Positions 52,777 through 63,765 are shown, counted from the stretch's first letter. The stretch: DNA of 64,000 bases from Anopheles merus (GCF_017562075.2 NC_054082.1:57082136-57146135); one strand, 5' to 3'. Notes: generated by a model from the sequence alone, not told the origin. Program-made: numbers and translations.

Positions 52777-53593
52777 CAGTGGCGGATTTAGGGTGTCGGG
52801 GGCCCTAAGCGTTAAAAAGAGTTGAGGTCCCCATGGTTTGCTGGCGGAGTGGGGGGGTATTCGAGATCCCTCGACTACTTGGCTTGATCATTTATTATGT
52901 TTTTTTAATAAATTAATTAATTAATCAATTTAATTATTTATTAATAATTTGATTTATGTGTTTACCTATACAACGCCTAATCCCTAATTTATTCCCCTAA
53001 CATCTGCCTAGCCAATCTGGTGGTACAGTCGTCAACTCGAACGACTTAACAACATGCCCGTCATTGGTTTAAGCCACGAATAGACCGTGCCCTCATACGT
53101 AGGACTGACTATCCTGCTACTGCAACAAAAAGTCACTGAAAGCCAAGTCCACTTCACTAGTGAGTACAGGCAGGCCTTGACCGGCAGCGGTTGTTTTGCC
53201 AAAAGAAGAACATCTGCCTTATTCCGGTATCGCCAAAATTAGAAATTAATAAAATATTCTCTTCAAATGCGTTGGTCGTTAAATTAAAATCAAAGTGATA
53301 CAGGGTTTTAAATCATATAAGGAAATAGTTCTTTGGAATCTATCATCATATAAGGAAATGTTGCAAATCTGTAGGGGAATATAGCGAGCATGCTGGGAAA
53401 GTTTGCAAGCATATAGGGGAGTGTTGCAATCGACTAGGGAAATTTTGCAAGCATACTGTGGAGCTGTCATCAGACTGTGGGTGCCGATAAAAAGCTTCAA
53501 CATCGACTACTATACATACTGTTGTATGTGCTGGAATTACCATCCACGGGGCCCCGCGGCTGCGCAGTCCGTGTACCGTTAAATCTGCCACTG
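52777..53593. mobile_element. Non-autonomous hAT-type DNA element (817 bp)
   Basis: Ends CAGTGGCGGATTTA and (inverse) CAGTGGCAGATTTA, with an 8-bp duplication GCACTATC (52769-52776, 53594-53601). The CAGTGGC-type ends and 8-bp duplication are hAT hallmarks. No transposase frame is present. Internal short repeats of a CATATAAGGRAA/TTGCAAGCATA type occur at 53310-53470. It inserted into an RTE-like fragment. Confidence 0.88.
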
Positions 53594-53601
53594 GCACTAT
53601 C

Positions 53602-54390
53602 CGACAAGAATGCAGCGCGCGCCCGCATGCTGCGGCATGAAACCCATCAGAACGTGGAGCACTACAGACGACTGAGAACACAATAAATCCTGTTCTTCCA
53701 GCCCAAACAGTGCCGTTTTGAAGAGTCAGATGCTGCTGGAGCAGCTAGCCTAGTCGGGGGACACCAGCTTGTTCTGCAGGAGATTGAATGAGGCACGGAG
53801 CGGGTTTGCTCCTAAAACCGCAATGTGTCGGAAGGAAATCTCCTGACGGATGAGCGGGAGGTGATTGAAAGGCTGAAGTGCTACTACGAAGAACATCTGA
53901 ATGGAGCAGAGGCAGGAGAGGCTGGCGCAAATGGCAGAACAAGGCAACTACCACAGTAGCAGCTCAGCAGTAACAACAGCGACAGCATCGGCGCAGACAA
54001 CAGCATCAGCGCAGACGACGAAGTGCCCCCGCCATCTCTGGATGAAATTGCCAGCGCAATCAAGCAGTTTAAGATCAATAAGTCTGCTGGCAGTGATGGA
54101 CTGGCGGCCGTGCTCTTCAAGATGGGGCCCGAGAGGCTTATCGTCGAAATGCATCAGCTGATCGTGTAAGTCTGGGAGCAGGAGGAACTACTGGAGGAGT
54201 GGAAGTTGGGTGTTATTCACCCAGTATACAAAAAGGGCGACAGGCTGGATTGCTCAAATTTTTGAGCCATTACAGTTCTGAATGCCGCCTACAAGATCCT
54301 GTAGCAGATCCTGTTCTGCAGACTTGCGCCCCTATGCTACAAATTTTGTGCGCACTTACCAAGCTGGGTTTGTATACTTATTTGTATATT
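53602..54390 (+). pseudogene. RTE-like non-LTR fragment: linker and start of reverse transcriptase
   Basis: The plus strand reads DKNAARARMLRHETHQNVEHYRRL, then with several stops EIASAIKQFKINKSAGSDGLAAVLFKMGPERLI and WKLGVIHPVYKKGDRLDCSNF, AITVLNAAYKIL. These are the first reverse-transcriptase blocks, related to but clearly diverged from the element at 25537-28882. The text continues to the left of the hAT element for about 30 bp. The catalytic block is absent. Old and dead. Confidence 0.75.
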
Positions 54391-54432
54391 TATTAAATGA
54401 TCGACGGACCTCATAAGCCTACTTGATATATG

Positions 54433-54661
54433 TGTAGAACGTAGAAGAAAAGAGGATACGCGGAAAGAGATGGTTTTACAATCCACTTTATTCACATTCG
54501 TCTGGTTCGCTTGGCTTCTCCCGCGTGAATGTTTCGCTCTAGCTAAACCTACTGCGTCGTCAGTTCGATTGACATCAGCACAGGGTGATCCTAAATTCAT
54601 TCCTTGACATTCGCCTTACATCCCTTGTCTGACAACTGTCAACTGTCTCCTATTTCCTACA
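54433..54661 (-). repeat. G5 3' LTR
   Basis: 229 bp, identical to 59004-59232 on reading. Confidence 0.94.
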
Positions 54662-54676
54662 CGGCCTTTCCTGACA

Positions 54677-57600
54677 TCATGATTCTCCTGAATCTGCCCA
54701 TATTTTTATTTGATCGAATGCAGTTGTCGTTCTCATTGGTCCCTCAGTTTGCTCATCTAGCTTCAGTACCTCACAACGCTCATTTGAAAATGTTTTGACA
54801 ATCTTATACGGCCCAAAGAATTTCCTCTTAATTTTTCGTCCTATTCCGAACTGAGTTACTGGAATCGCTACGATATCTCCTATCTTATACTTTTGAATCG
54901 ATTTACGCCGCAAATTATACGTCCTACGATTTTCATCTTGGATTCTGGCAATTCCGTTGCATGCTATTTTCCTTATTTCATTACGATCATCTGTAAACAT
55001 CTTTTGGATTTCTTCTTGCAAAATATCGTTAATTCGAATATCTTCCTTCTCTTTCATTTTCACTCCGATCATCAATTCAAACGGTGTCATCCTAATCGAT
55101 CGCTGCCAACTATTATTTATCGCCTTTTGAACATTATTTACAAACTTAAACCAATTTTCGGGATTTTCATACGACAACTTCGCTAATGTAGGGATAATTA
55201 TGCGGTGTACACGCTCTACTTGGCCATTCCCTCGTGGGACTCCTGTAACAATGTGATGCAATTCTATATTGGCTTCTTCGCAAAATTTTGTAAATAAACT
55301 AGAGGTAAAAGCAGATCCTCTATCGCAAATTATCCTTCGCGGATTTCCAAACGTATCAGATATAATCGTCAATTTTTTTATAACCTCTTCCGCACTAGTA
55401 GTTTTTGTAGCAAATAGCCAAACATACTTCGTAAACGCATCGACAACGGTAAGAATGTAATTATAACATTTTCGAGTAGATGGCATAGGGCCAATATGAT
55501 CAACATGAAAGGTATCCAACGGAACCTCTCCTTTCGGTATTGGATGAAGTTCTCCCTCTGCCCTGCCTCGTTTTCTATCACTCACTATGCATCGGACACA
55601 GTTATCAATATAATATTTTATCTTCTTTTCTACTTCAGGAATAAAATAATCCTCTGTTAGTTGTTCTTTCACTTTCTTGACTCCAAAATGTCCTCGTTCG
55701 TGTACCTCTCTTATCATACCCGTCTCCATTGCTCGAGGTACACATATTTTGTTATGATTATTCTCATTTTTATAAAGTACTCCATTTATCAAACAAAAAC
55801 CATTTCTTTCTTCGCCCTGATCAAGCGCCGTCCTAATTGCCGTAAGATCTTCATCGCGCAATTGTCCTTGTATTATTTTCTCACATACACCTGCCGATAT
55901 TTTCAATACGTTTGCTCTTGAAAGAGCGTCAACATGTTTCATCTTTTCACCTGAACGATGTTCTACTTCAAAATCAAACTCGGACAACGTTGCAAACCAA
56001 CGACTCACTCGCGCATTGGGAACTTTTTTGTTTAAGGATTGTTTAAACGCTATACAATCGGTCACGACTTTAAATTTCTTACCAAGCAAATAACACCTGA
56101 ACTTCTTTATGGATTCCACAACGGCTAACGATTCTAATTCGAATGAGTGATAATTTTTCTCGGCCTTATTAGTCAACCTACTATAATAATAGCAAGGATG
56201 TAATAAACCATCCTCCTCAGAACGCTGCAACAATATGCCGGCCAGAGCATCTTTACTCGCATCAGTATGCAATTCGGTAACCAAACTCGCCTTGAAAATA
56301 TGTAATACAGGATATTCCACTAATTTTTCTTTAATCGCTTCAAAAGCTGCCCTTGCCTCTTCATTAAATTCAAAAACACTCTCTTTTTTTAACATTGTGG
56401 TCAATGGCCTGGCAATACGCGCAAAACCTTCTATAAACTTTCTAAAATAACTAGCTAGCCCTATAAAACATTGCAGCTGTTTCACCGTTTTTGGCTGCGG
56501 GTAATATTTAACTTTTTCTATTTTTTGGGGTGCTGGTTCAATCTTACCTTCATAGACGGTATACCCCAAATACTCCACACGCCGTTTGAGAAACGAACAC
56601 TTTTTCCAATTGAAGTGAAGTCCTGCCCGCTGTGCCACTTCCAAAACTCGCCGCAAAGACGCCAAACCATGCTCCTCGTCTCGAGACGGAATGATGATGT
56701 CATCTACGAAGGCCATCACGGTACCGTCTATGATCAACTCATGAAGTACTGCATCGATGAAGCGTCCAAACGCATTGCCGCTGAGACACAATCCAAACGG
56801 AGCACGTAAAAACTCATACTGCCCATCCATTGTTACGAAAGATGTGTACTGGCGACTTTCCTTCTCCACCTTGACGTGAAAATACGAATTTTTCAGATCT
56901 AGTACACTGTACACACGAGCATCTGCCAACTGATCAATCTGGTCTTCGATATTGGGCATCGGATAAGAGTCCCGCACGATCCTCTTATTCATCTCACGAT
57001 AATCCACACACACACGGTGAGATCCATCCTTCTTCAGTACAACCACAACTGCGCTAGCGTAAGGGCTTCGCGATGGCTGAATTATTCCGTCATTTAACCA
57101 TTCGCGAACTTGTTTCCTTACCACCTCTTTCTCTAGCGGAGCTATTCTTCTTGGCAACGTACGCACTACCTCCTCGTTGTTCACTAATATTTTCATCTCA
57201 CTTTCAACGTTAGAAATCTTTGCTGGTTCATAATTATTCACCATATCACAAATCACGCGACGATAATTTGACGGTGCGTCTATTTCTTGATGACTTTCAC
57301 AAACTATACGATACACCCAACGATCATCAACACTCGTGGGTTTTTCCTCTTCCTCCTGTTGCTTTGTTATCTTTGCATGACCGTTTGTGATAACGTAGTT
57401 AACCCTTTTGAGCACATCGATTCCTATCAGCATTTTGGTGTCGATAGAATTCGAAGGTACCACCACGAAACGAATTATCTCCTCAACTTCATCGATGGTA
57501 GCACGGATCGTCAGTTCACCACACACGTTGCTTTGTTTTCCACCATAGCCTTTTATTACCCGTGCAGACGGTTTCAACTCATTACAATTGAGTTTTAATT

Positions 57601-58147
57601 CCTGGAACAAATCCCAGCGCATGAGCGTCACATCACTGCACGTATCGATCACCGCTTCGCACAACTGGTTTCCAACTGACACACACACAATTGGAAATGA
57701 GCTCGTCATTGTTTGAACTCTATTATTATTACTGTTATTCGGGCATCGTGCTGCAACATGCCCAACTTCGCCGCAAGCATAACAATGCGGTCTTCTTCCT
57801 TGCGCTGTCGTACAATCTTTTGCACAATGTCCTTTTGTTCCACATTTGAAACAAGTCGGACCTTCTTGTTTTGTTGGACATTCGATAAGTCGATGAGAAG
57901 CGCTGCCACAATTGAAACAATGGCGTTGTTTTAACTTATCCGGAATTCGTTGCCCGACAACTTTTGGGCGTTCCTGTTGAAACTTGTTCGCCGCTCTCTC
58001 GAACAAACGTATTTTCTCCTTAAGTTCGTTAATATTCTTTGCCTCATAGAACATTGACCTCTGCCTTTCGTCGTTAGTTATTCCATCTGCCACATATTCT
58101 ACGAGGCTGGCTTCGTCTAAATCAATTTGCTGCGCAATTTGCTGCAT
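54677..58147 (-). CDS. G5 pol: nucleocapsid, protease, reverse transcriptase, RNase H, integrase
   Basis: 1156 residues without a stop. Three zinc knuckles near residues 75-145 (CFNCGSASHRLIEC, CFKCGTKGHCAKDC, CYACGEVGHVAARC). Protease AVIDTCSDVTLMR (D-T-C instead of D-T-G). Reverse transcriptase with YSVLDLKNSYFHV and catalytic FVDDIIIPS. RNase H from LHTDASKDALAGILLQ. Integrase zinc site (HERGHFGVKKVKEQ, then CVRCIVSD) and core FHVDHIGPMPS, ICDRGSAF, GNGQVERVHRI. The start shown is the first Met; conserved text continues upstream toward gag. Encodes the enzymes for its own copying and insertion. Confidence 0.92.
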   Translation of the reverse strand: MQQIAQQIDLDEASLVEYVADGITNDERQRSMFYEAKNINELKEKIRLFERAANKFQQERPKVVGQRIPDKLKQRHCFNCGSASHRLIECPTKQEGPTCFKCGTKGHCAKDCTTAQGRRPHCYACGEVGHVAARCPNNSNNNRVQTMTSSFPIVCVSVGNQLCEAVIDTCSDVTLMRWDLFQELKLNCNELKPSARVIKGYGGKQSNVCGELTIRATIDEVEEIIRFVVVPSNSIDTKMLIGIDVLKRVNYVITNGHAKITKQQEEEEKPTSVDDRWVYRIVCESHQEIDAPSNYRRVICDMVNNYEPAKISNVESEMKILVNNEEVVRTLPRRIAPLEKEVVRKQVREWLNDGIIQPSRSPYASAVVVVLKKDGSHRVCVDYREMNKRIVRDSYPMPNIEDQIDQLADARVYSVLDLKNSYFHVKVEKESRQYTSFVTMDGQYEFLRAPFGLCLSGNAFGRFIDAVLHELIIDGTVMAFVDDIIIPSRDEEHGLASLRRVLEVAQRAGLHFNWKKCSFLKRRVEYLGYTVYEGKIEPAPQKIEKVKYYPQPKTVKQLQCFIGLASYFRKFIEGFARIARPLTTMLKKESVFEFNEEARAAFEAIKEKLVEYPVLHIFKASLVTELHTDASKDALAGILLQRSEEDGLLHPCYYYSRLTNKAEKNYHSFELESLAVVESIKKFRCYLLGKKFKVVTDCIAFKQSLNKKVPNARVSRWFATLSEFDFEVEHRSGEKMKHVDALSRANVLKISAGVCEKIIQGQLRDEDLTAIRTALDQGEERNGFCLINGVLYKNENNHNKICVPRAMETGMIREVHERGHFGVKKVKEQLTEDYFIPEVEKKIKYYIDNCVRCIVSDRKRGRAEGELHPIPKGEVPLDTFHVDHIGPMPSTRKCYNYILTVVDAFTKYVWLFATKTTSAEEVIKKLTIISDTFGNPRRIICDRGSAFTSSLFTKFCEEANIELHHIVTGVPRGNGQVERVHRIIIPTLAKLSYENPENWFKFVNNVQKAINNSWQRSIRMTPFELMIGVKMKEKEDIRINDILQEEIQKMFTDDRNEIRKIACNGIARIQDENRRTYNLRRKSIQKYKIGDIVAIPVTQFGIGRKIKRKFFGPYKIVKTFSNERCEVLKLDEQTEGPMRTTTAFDQIKIWADSGES

Positions 58148-58683
58148 GGCATAAACAAATTCTAACCCGGTCTCCTCTTTTTCTTGCGACGCGTCGATAG
58201 CTGCCTGTGTATGTCGCTTGCACGCACACTTGGAGCAAACTCGTTAATCAACGCTCTACGTAGATTTGCATATGTCGTCACACCTTTCAGCGTATTTAGA
58301 AAACCACGTGCGACTCCGGTCAACTTTTTACGGCACATGATCAATTTCTGATCCTCGTTCCATCCAGCCATCGTACTAATCTCCTCAAAACTTCTGATCC
58401 ATGCGCGCACGTCTTGCGTAGATCCGGCGCCAAATGCATCAACACCATCTTCGACATCGCGGAAGGAGTATGGTTGCACTCTGTCAACCGTGGGCAACTC
58501 AGCATCCGCAAAATCAGCTGCATCGGTTCGATCATACGCAACGATGCGTGCGGCCAGCTCCTCTTTTGTTCCGACCGTACTTAATTCACGCTCTTCACAT
58601 TTTTTCACCAAACCCAACCGCGTATGGTCTTCGACCATCGCTGCAATCAACGCGTTCTCCATTTTCTCATTAACGTTTTGCAC
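58148..58683 (-). pseudogene. G5 gag N-terminal part, ended by a frame break
   Basis: Starts MQNVNEKMENALIAAMVEDHTRLGL. It has an SAP-like segment (TVGTKEELAARIVAYDR) and a capsid-like core (VRAWIRSFEEISTMAGWNEDQKLIMCRKKLTGVARGFLNTL). After RQLST it turns basic and stops at 58162; the expected text goes on in the pol frame (EKEETGLEFVYAM). One base change in about 58175-58190 would account for it, or gag and pol are joined by frameshifting. Confidence 0.82.
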
Positions 58684-58988
58684 AACTTTAGCTTTTATTT
58701 AACACACTTTACAACGTCACAATCGCATCTTTAACAACCTTTATGCGTCACAACGTCAACTTTTCGTCACAAATTCACACTTTCACATCAGGTGAAACAC
58801 CAACTAAGTCAACTTTTCCAATTCGAACCACTACTGCAACTTAACAACTTTACTAACTTTACGACTTGAACGACTTTAACAACTTTACAACTTTATCAAC
58901 TTTACGACATGAACAACTTTATCAACTTTAACACATTATGCAACTTTTCATAACTGTAAACTCATCACTTTGCATCGCCTAGCCTCTT
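58684..58988 (-). other. G5 5' leader
   Basis: About 300 bp between primer site and gag. It carries many short CAACTTTA/ACGACTT-type repeats (58740-58960), a low-complexity leader, possibly an RNA packaging region. Confidence 0.5.
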
Positions 58989-59003
58989 CCCGGACGAGCC
59001 CCA
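58989..59003 (-). other. G5 primer-binding site, proline-tRNA type
   Basis: On the element strand TGGGGCTCGTCCGGG directly follows the LTR. It is complementary to the 3' end of tRNA-Pro as I remember it. G1, G2, G3 and G4 use other sites. Confidence 0.75.
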
Positions 59004-59232
59004 TGTAGAACGTAGAAGAAAAGAGGATACGCGGAAAGAGATGGTTTTACAATCCACTTTATTCACATTCGTCTGGTTCGCTTGGCTTCTCCCGCGTGAA
59101 TGTTTCGCTCTAGCTAAACCTACTGCGTCGTCAGTTCGATTGACATCAGCACAGGGTGATCCTAAATTCATTCCTTGACATTCGCCTTACATCCCTTGTC
59201 TGACAACTGTCAACTGTCTCCTATTTCCTACA
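59004..59232 (-). repeat. G5 5' LTR
   Basis: 229 bp. Minus-strand start TGTAGGAAATAGG, end TTCTACA. Confidence 0.94.
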
Positions 59233-59329
59233 TATGTAAGAGTAAAATACGAATATAAAATATATTTTTTACATAGTCACACGCTTTTACACAACAATAA
59301 CAAGGGCGCTATACATTTGCTATCAATCA

Positions 59330-61045
59330 TTTGCTATAGTCATGCCTGGCTCATACGCATCAGATGCCGCATTCAGAGCAAGACATATGCGCATAACGAG
59401 TCGCCGGAGGCAAAAGCGATCCTTGTGTGGACAGCATCACCCGAGGGAGGAGGGTTCTTGCAGGCACGTATAGCTGTATCGACGAGAGCAAAGCCGGACA
59501 TTCGATACTACTGTTGAGAAGCCCGACGATGAAAATCAGTCTAGCATTTCGTATCCGGTCGTCGAGTTGGGGTAACCCGAGCAACAAACACCTTGTTGTG
59601 TAGTCGTTGTTGCTGCCCCACCAATGGAGCGCGAAACTGGTAGCCCTACGCTGGATGGACTCCAAACGCGCAACTCCCCGAGCAGAGGAGGGCAAACACA
59701 CAACGCTGCCATACTCCAGCACTGACCGAATAAGAGCACAATAGTTTGTTTTGAGTTTTGAATAGTTTTGAATAGTTTGAATTTTGGTGCAGATTGGGTC
59801 AGAGAGCTCGCGAGTCATGTTAACGACTAAACCTAACAATTGACTGCATCTTGTCACAAAGTGATCAAGGTGTTGCTCAATTGTGAGTTTCGCGTCTACG
59901 AAAACAACCAAGTCTTTGACACAATCGGCTCTCTGCAAAGTTTGCCCGTTTGCCCGTGTAGTCGAAATGCACTGGAGAGCGTGAACGGCTGAAGGTGATG
60001 GTAACACACTTTTAAACACAAATAGTTAAGGAATTTCGCGTACACCAGTTATCGAAGTTTTCCAGTGAAGCCTGGAGTATCCGATGGTGGTCTGGTCCCT
60101 GGATTTGCCGAAAGATTTTCGTTTCGTCCGCGTAGAGCAGGTGATTATCCGCAGGAAGGATCGTGGAAACATCATTTATGTAAAGGACAAATAGTAAGGA
60201 TCCCAGATTGCTGCCTAGAGAGACGCCGGATGAAGCACGAATTGATCTAAAGAGATAGGGCCCCATCCTAACGGAATAAGTACAGACCATTAGGTATGAT
60301 CTCAGCCATGCAACTAGAGGATCTGGAAGACCAAGTCTGTCGAGTTTTGCTAGTAATATGGCGTGAGATATCGTGTCAAAGGCAGTTAAATCAGGGTAAA
60401 TGACATCTACTTGAAAGCGAGCATCAATGGATTTATGGCAGCTACTAATGAATTGCATAAGGTTTTTGGTTGTTGATCTGTTAAGGACAAATCCGTACTG
60501 ATTCGGGCTGATGTAATTGCGGGCAGAAGCCAGTAAAGGTTCATATACAAGCAGCTCAAGCACTATCGCAACGGCCCCTAGCGATGTAATGCCGCGATAG
60601 TTAGAAGCCTCATTCTTGCAGCCTTTCTTATGAATTGGTGTTATCCATGAGACCTTCCAAGAGACAGGGAAGGTACATGAACGTAGCGATTCCGCGAAGA
60701 TTTTTGCAAGTAATGGAGCAATTGACGCAGTGCACTTTTTCAGGATCACTGCCGGGATGCCATCAGGGCCAGCGGTGTAGGACATCTGTAGGCTGTCTAT
60801 GGCGCGGGTGACTGACGAGGTATTAATGATCGGTAGCATGGGATGAAGTGCATCTGCAGGTGTGTTAGTAAGTGTAGCATGAAGGGCCTGGGGGTGCATG
60901 TTGTCAGGAACTCAAAACGTGTAGCAAACAATTCACACATATCTGGGAGTATGCAAGCTCGGTTACCATAGTAGCAGATCAAACCTGGGAAGCCTGAAGT
61001 TTTGCGCTTATTGTTTGCGTAGCTCCAGAAGCGTTGAGGATGCAC
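59330..61045 (-). mobile_element. CR1-like non-LTR retrotransposon, decayed
   Basis: Two overlapping frames (61045-60797 and 60899-60012) and a third (60019-59360) give linker, reverse transcriptase and C-terminal region. The upper limit is uncertain: the DNA to 61380 may also belong to it. No target duplication was identified. Confidence 0.75.
59360..60899 (-). pseudogene. CR1-like reverse transcriptase with mutated catalytic motif
   Basis: Blocks: LQMSYTAGPDGIPAVILKKC, WITPIHKKGCKNEASNYRGITSL, NQYGFVLNRSTTKNL, VSLGSNLGSLLFVLYINDV and LLYADETKIF. The catalytic YADD is YADE. A frame change near 60012-60019 leads to the C-terminal part (LGLVVNMTRELSDP, CALIRSVLEYGSVVCLPS). A short TTTTGAATAG tandem duplication (59752-59780) adds residues before CALIRSV. 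Dead. Confidence 0.85.
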
Positions 61046-61436
61046 GCTCAGTTTTTTTTTATGTTACGTAGGTGTTGCGGTGGCAGATTCAATTATAACG
61101 TCGATTAAGTGCGTGGACGCTGTTGTAGTAAACCCGCAAAGCAGGACACCTTCGATCTCGCATGTAATTAGTGTTCTCATGCATACCGTGCCCGGCCGGC
61201 CAAGATGCTGGGTTAAGCGCTTTGCTACGAAGGACACTCAGGGAGTTAGGAACTGTTCCAGCTTTTAATAGGCTAAAAGCGTTTATGTCTGGGGTTTCCA
61301 GCTGCAAACTCACCATCGAGACAACTTGTTCTATGGTGTCGGACGCAGCCAGTCTTGATAGATGCGGTCATAAATAATCGGTATTTGGTATCTGTGACAC
61401 AGTTGGTATTGAAGCTGAGGTGGTATTGGTGCCTGC
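61046..61436. other. Junction between two CR1-like elements, content unclear
   Basis: Low-confidence continuation of the CR1-like element below (5' side) with no recognisable domain. A run of T at 61051-61061 precedes it. Confidence 0.35.
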
Positions 61437-61515
61437 GATTATTTATTTATTTTATTTATTTACATAACTGCTGTCTAAATTGAATTTATAACAACATACC
61501 TATTAACTAAACTTA

Positions 61516-62205
61516 TTAAATATTCGCTCGGAGGATGGATCGGAAGGATGGTAAGGAGAGGTGATGATCAAACAAGTGGGCGCAGGAATTAAACAATCTC
61601 ACAGCACGTAATAAAGGGTCATTTAAACCAACTGAAGTACGCCGATTTGGAACAATGCGTAAGGAGCACAAGGACGTAAGGATGGATGGAACATAGAAAT
61701 GCAGAAATGAAAGAATAGTTTGTGAATCCACCGCATTAGATATGAGCGAAGCAACAATCTTAATTTGGGAAATGTGACGGCGTTTCTCCAATGAGTCAAG
61801 ATTCAACAGATGGCATCTTTGCTCATAGTCCGGAAGGGTATCTGACGTGTAGCCGGGCATTTTGCTGACAATATACCGAGTACATGATCTTTGCACTCTT
61901 TTTAGGCGGTCAATCGACGTATATGAGCTGGGACACCAAACAACAACACAGTATTCCAAAATAGGTTTTACTAACGAACAATATAACGTTTTTAAACACA
62001 GAGGGTCGGTTATGCGAATTGAAAAACGTTTTATCATACCGAATGTTTTACGAGCCTTATTTACGATTACGTCAATGTGATCGAGGAATGATAACCTGCT
62101 ACCGAAACTTACACCAAGATCTTTTAACGAGAGCACGCGATTTATTACGATACCCTCAAGGTTATAAGCAATCGTAATGGGACAACGTGAACAACTGAAG
62201 GACAT
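61516..62205 (-). pseudogene. CR1-like reverse transcriptase C-terminal region
   Basis: 229 residues: LSLKDLGVSFGSRLSFLDHIDVIV, LYCSLVKPILEYCVVVWCPSSY, RLKRVQRSCTRYI. It begins just after the catalytic block, which lies in the degraded part above (about 62206-62420). Confidence 0.8.
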
Positions 62206-63310
62206 GACATTTTTCGGGGCATAGAACTAGCTGGTTAGATGAGCACCATGATGTAAATCGGTTGAGCGGGTTTTGGAGCGATACGCAATCAACAGACGAT
62301 ATAGATTTAAAAATCTTTAGGTCATCTGCATAACAAAGAAAAATAATCGAGTGGAATGACAGAGTTCACATTATTAATAAATAAAACGAACAATAAAGGA
62401 CTCAACACGCTACCTTGAGGCACTCCCGATTTGGATGAAAAGGATTTGGAAAAGCAGGAGTTTATTTTAACACGAAAAGAGCGATTGCTAAGAAACGAAT
62501 CAAGCTAACGAATGTGTGAGTCTATGAAACCCATTTTGGATAGCTTTGCAAGGAATACGGATAGGGTGAGGAATACGGTCAAAGGCTGCTTTAAAGTCAG
62601 TATAAATGATATCAACCTGAGAACCGCTGTTTAAACTAGAGGTGATAACGGAAGTCTAGAAAATAAGGTTTGTCAAGAAAGAGCGTTTAGGAAAGAAACC
62701 GTGTTGCTGAGCTATAATGCAGTTTCTTACAATAAAGAGGATATATGAGTGAACTATAGATTCAAGTATTTTTTAGCTTGCACAGACAATGCAGATTCCA
62801 CGGTAATTGGTAGCGTTTGCGCGATTACCTTTTCTTAGGGATAGGAGTAATATGAGCTAATTTCCATGTGTCCGTAAATGAACATGAGTTAATGTATATA
62901 CGGTACAGTTTTACCAGGAGAGGACCAAGCACAATATTGCATTTCTTGTATACTGCTACTGGAATGTCATCTGGACCGGGATTATATGATTGTTTAAGAT
63001 TTTTTATTGCTTGTAAAACTGTGCTAAGGTGTCAGTTTAGGTTACTGTCATTGATTACATCGGTAAGCGTGTTATGAGTGGTATTAGAGATTGATGCTTT
63101 GGTTTGATTGATTCAGCATACACACTTGAAAAATGATCAGCTAGAAGGTTGCAGCAGCCGTCAATACCGGGTGCAGAGAGATTGCCAAGAGTTAGATGAG
63201 AAGGGATATCATTAGATTTACGACGTTTATCACCATATCCCCAAAAGGCTTTAGGGTGTAATTTAAACTTTGCTTGCACTCGGTGGACGTAAGATCTAAA
63301 GCAAGACCTG
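62206..63310 (-). pseudogene. CR1-like reverse transcriptase, heavily degraded, and linker
   Basis: No long frame, but 63055-63279 reads QAKFKLHPKAFWGYGDKRRKSNDIPSHL and LLADHFSSVYAES, the linker before the polymerase in CR1 elements. Between 62210 and 63050 polymerase fragments appear in all three minus frames. Confidence 0.65.
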
Positions 63311-63314
63311 TTAT

Positions 63315-63490
63315 TGTTGTGTACTGAATTGCCAGACTACGATGAGTTTCAATCGATAGGTTTATTAAAACTTAACTTGTTATTTGCATTCCCTACTTTT
63401 TATAATCCAGAATGCAACAATGTGAACTATGATCAATTAATAGTTATTACATGAAAATGTTATGATTGCAATGTGCGCTATGATCCAACA
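63315..63490. repeat. Solo LTR (176 bp) in the CR1-like linker
   Basis: Begins TGTTGTG and ends CCAACA, flanked by GTTAT (63310-63314, 63491-63495). The CR1-like coding sense (KCASNAYRIYN, then RSYVHRVQAKF) resumes across it once it is removed. No internal retrotransposon sequence remains, so it is a product of LTR-LTR recombination. The family does not match any other LTR in this window. Confidence 0.82.
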
Positions 63491-63495
63491 GTTAT

Positions 63496-63765
63496 ATATG
63501 CGATATGCATTAGAGGCGCATTTAAATATGCGCTTATGATGAGGGTCTCGCATGTCTTGACAATTACGTAGTGTGCGATTGCGATCTCTTTTGAGGGAGC
63601 GGAGAGTAGAGTCAGACCAAGGAGGGTAGTTGATAGGTTTAAAAAGGGGACAGCAGGAGGGGAAAGCCGAGATAATATTAGCATTAAAAGTAGTAACCAC
63701 ATCATTAATTGAAATATCTGTTTCTAAGAACGACCAGTTTATATTCGAAAGTGTTGTGGATAGAC
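63496..63765 (-). pseudogene. CR1-like linker, upstream part
   Basis: Reads NINWSFLETDISINDVVTTFNANI and PPWSDSTLRSLKRDRNRTLRN, typical of the segment between endonuclease and polymerase in CR1/Jockey elements. Confidence 0.65.

Larger units (their letters stand above)
54433..59232 (-). mobile_element. Gypsy LTR retrotransposon G5, complete, youngest insertion in the window
   Basis: LTRs of 229 bp (54433-54661, 59004-59232) read identical by eye. The duplication TATG flanks them (54429-54432, 59233-59236). CCCGGACGAGCCCCA (58989-59003, plus strand) touches the 5' LTR and matches the 3' end of a proline tRNA. Gag and a 1156-residue pol frame are present. A single frame break lies between them. 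Confidence 0.94.
61437..63765 (-). mobile_element. CR1-like non-LTR retrotransposon, decayed, with a solo LTR inside
   Basis: The lower end has a TTTAT-type tandem tail (61439-61471). Going up, the C-terminal region, a degraded polymerase and the pre-polymerase linker are found in pieces. The linker is split by the solo LTR at 63315-63490. The upper limit near 63765 is where coding sense is lost. Confidence 0.75.
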
